DNA of 7,519 nucleotides, taken from assembly GCA_007128555.1 (NCBI GenBank), contig SKXF01000344.1, positions 1-7,519 on the forward strand, in the 5' to 3' direction. Position numbers and translations under genes: made by a program. The stretch comes from Clostridia bacterium. Its GTDB lineage: Bacteria > Bacillota_E > SLMV01 > PUMD01. Numbering within the stretch: position 1 is the stretch's first letter; each line of letters opens with the position of its first letter. Below, piece by piece: positions 7,519 to 7,519 of the stretch. The notes under the pieces were generated by a model. That model was not told the DNA's origin. It was given only the letters and a program-made list of their open reading frames with translations, and did not search any database.

Positions 7519-7519
7519 C

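Larger units (their letters stand above)
7219..7519. other. leader region upstream of addB without a firm gene
   Basis: About 300 bases separate addB from the right edge. They are visibly less GC-rich than the genes. Besides the two weak coding candidates, the hairpin and the addB ribosome binding site, I see an 8-base palindrome TTCGCGAA (7292-7299) and a short inverted repeat, CAGTT/AACTG around 7390-7405. No convincing -35/-10 pair was found on the minus strand; TAAGAT near 7353 resembles a -10 box but lacks a matching -35. The operon promoter may lie here in a non-canonical form or beyond the window. Confidence 0.5.

Noticed and set aside
1..7519. CRISPR array, insertion sequence, tRNA or other mobile element
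   Set aside because: No regularly spaced repeats, terminal inverted repeats, transposase motifs or cloverleaf-like segments were seen; almost all the sequence is accounted for by three coding regions.
1..7519. Chi-like recombination hotspot motif
   Set aside because: CCAGG/CCTGG-type strings are frequent, but in GC-rich coding DNA this follows from codon use; a Chi sequence cannot be inferred from one window without genome-wide strand-bias counts.

Overview
The window is a GC-rich bacterial segment whose genes all lie on the minus strand. It is read right to left and appears to be one tightly packed transcription unit: a leader region (7219-7519), addB (4030-7218), addA (522-4046), and the 5' part of a SIS-domain gene of the UPF0309 type (1-553, cut by the left edge). 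The addB-then-addA order and the protein architectures suggest a bacterium using the AddAB rather than the RecBCD recombination system. The order is common in Firmicutes-like and several deep-branching lineages. High GC with frequent AGG arginine codons would suit thermophilic or anaerobic Firmicutes-like or Synergistota-like groups, but the lineage is not determined by this window.

The two large genes encode the two subunits of an ATP-dependent helicase-nuclease that resects double-strand DNA breaks for RecA-dependent repair. AddA has every SF1A (UvrD/Rep-type) helicase motif followed by a PD-(D/E)XK nuclease domain. AddB has a degenerate helicase-like body without a Walker A motif, and a second PD-(D/E)XK nuclease domain with the four cysteines of the AddB iron-sulfur cluster. 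Unexpectedly, the AddA nuclease domain has the same four-cysteine arrangement, so both nuclease domains may carry a cluster.

addB and addA overlap by 17 bases, and addA overlaps the SIS gene by about 32 bases, so the three are likely translated from one message. The SIS protein belongs to a phosphosugar-binding family with no obvious repair role.

The leader holds no recognisable gene. It contains a possible 50-residue basic ORF (7317-7469), a possible tail of an upstream gene (7414-7518), and a 15-bp hairpin (7242-7283) placed directly before the addB ribosome binding site. The hairpin's G-U pairs indicate that it acts in the minus-strand RNA. I see no CRISPR array, insertion sequence, tRNA or rRNA. 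The system is mostly known biology. The AddA iron-sulfur motif, the leader hairpin and the SIS coupling are the parts most worth checking.
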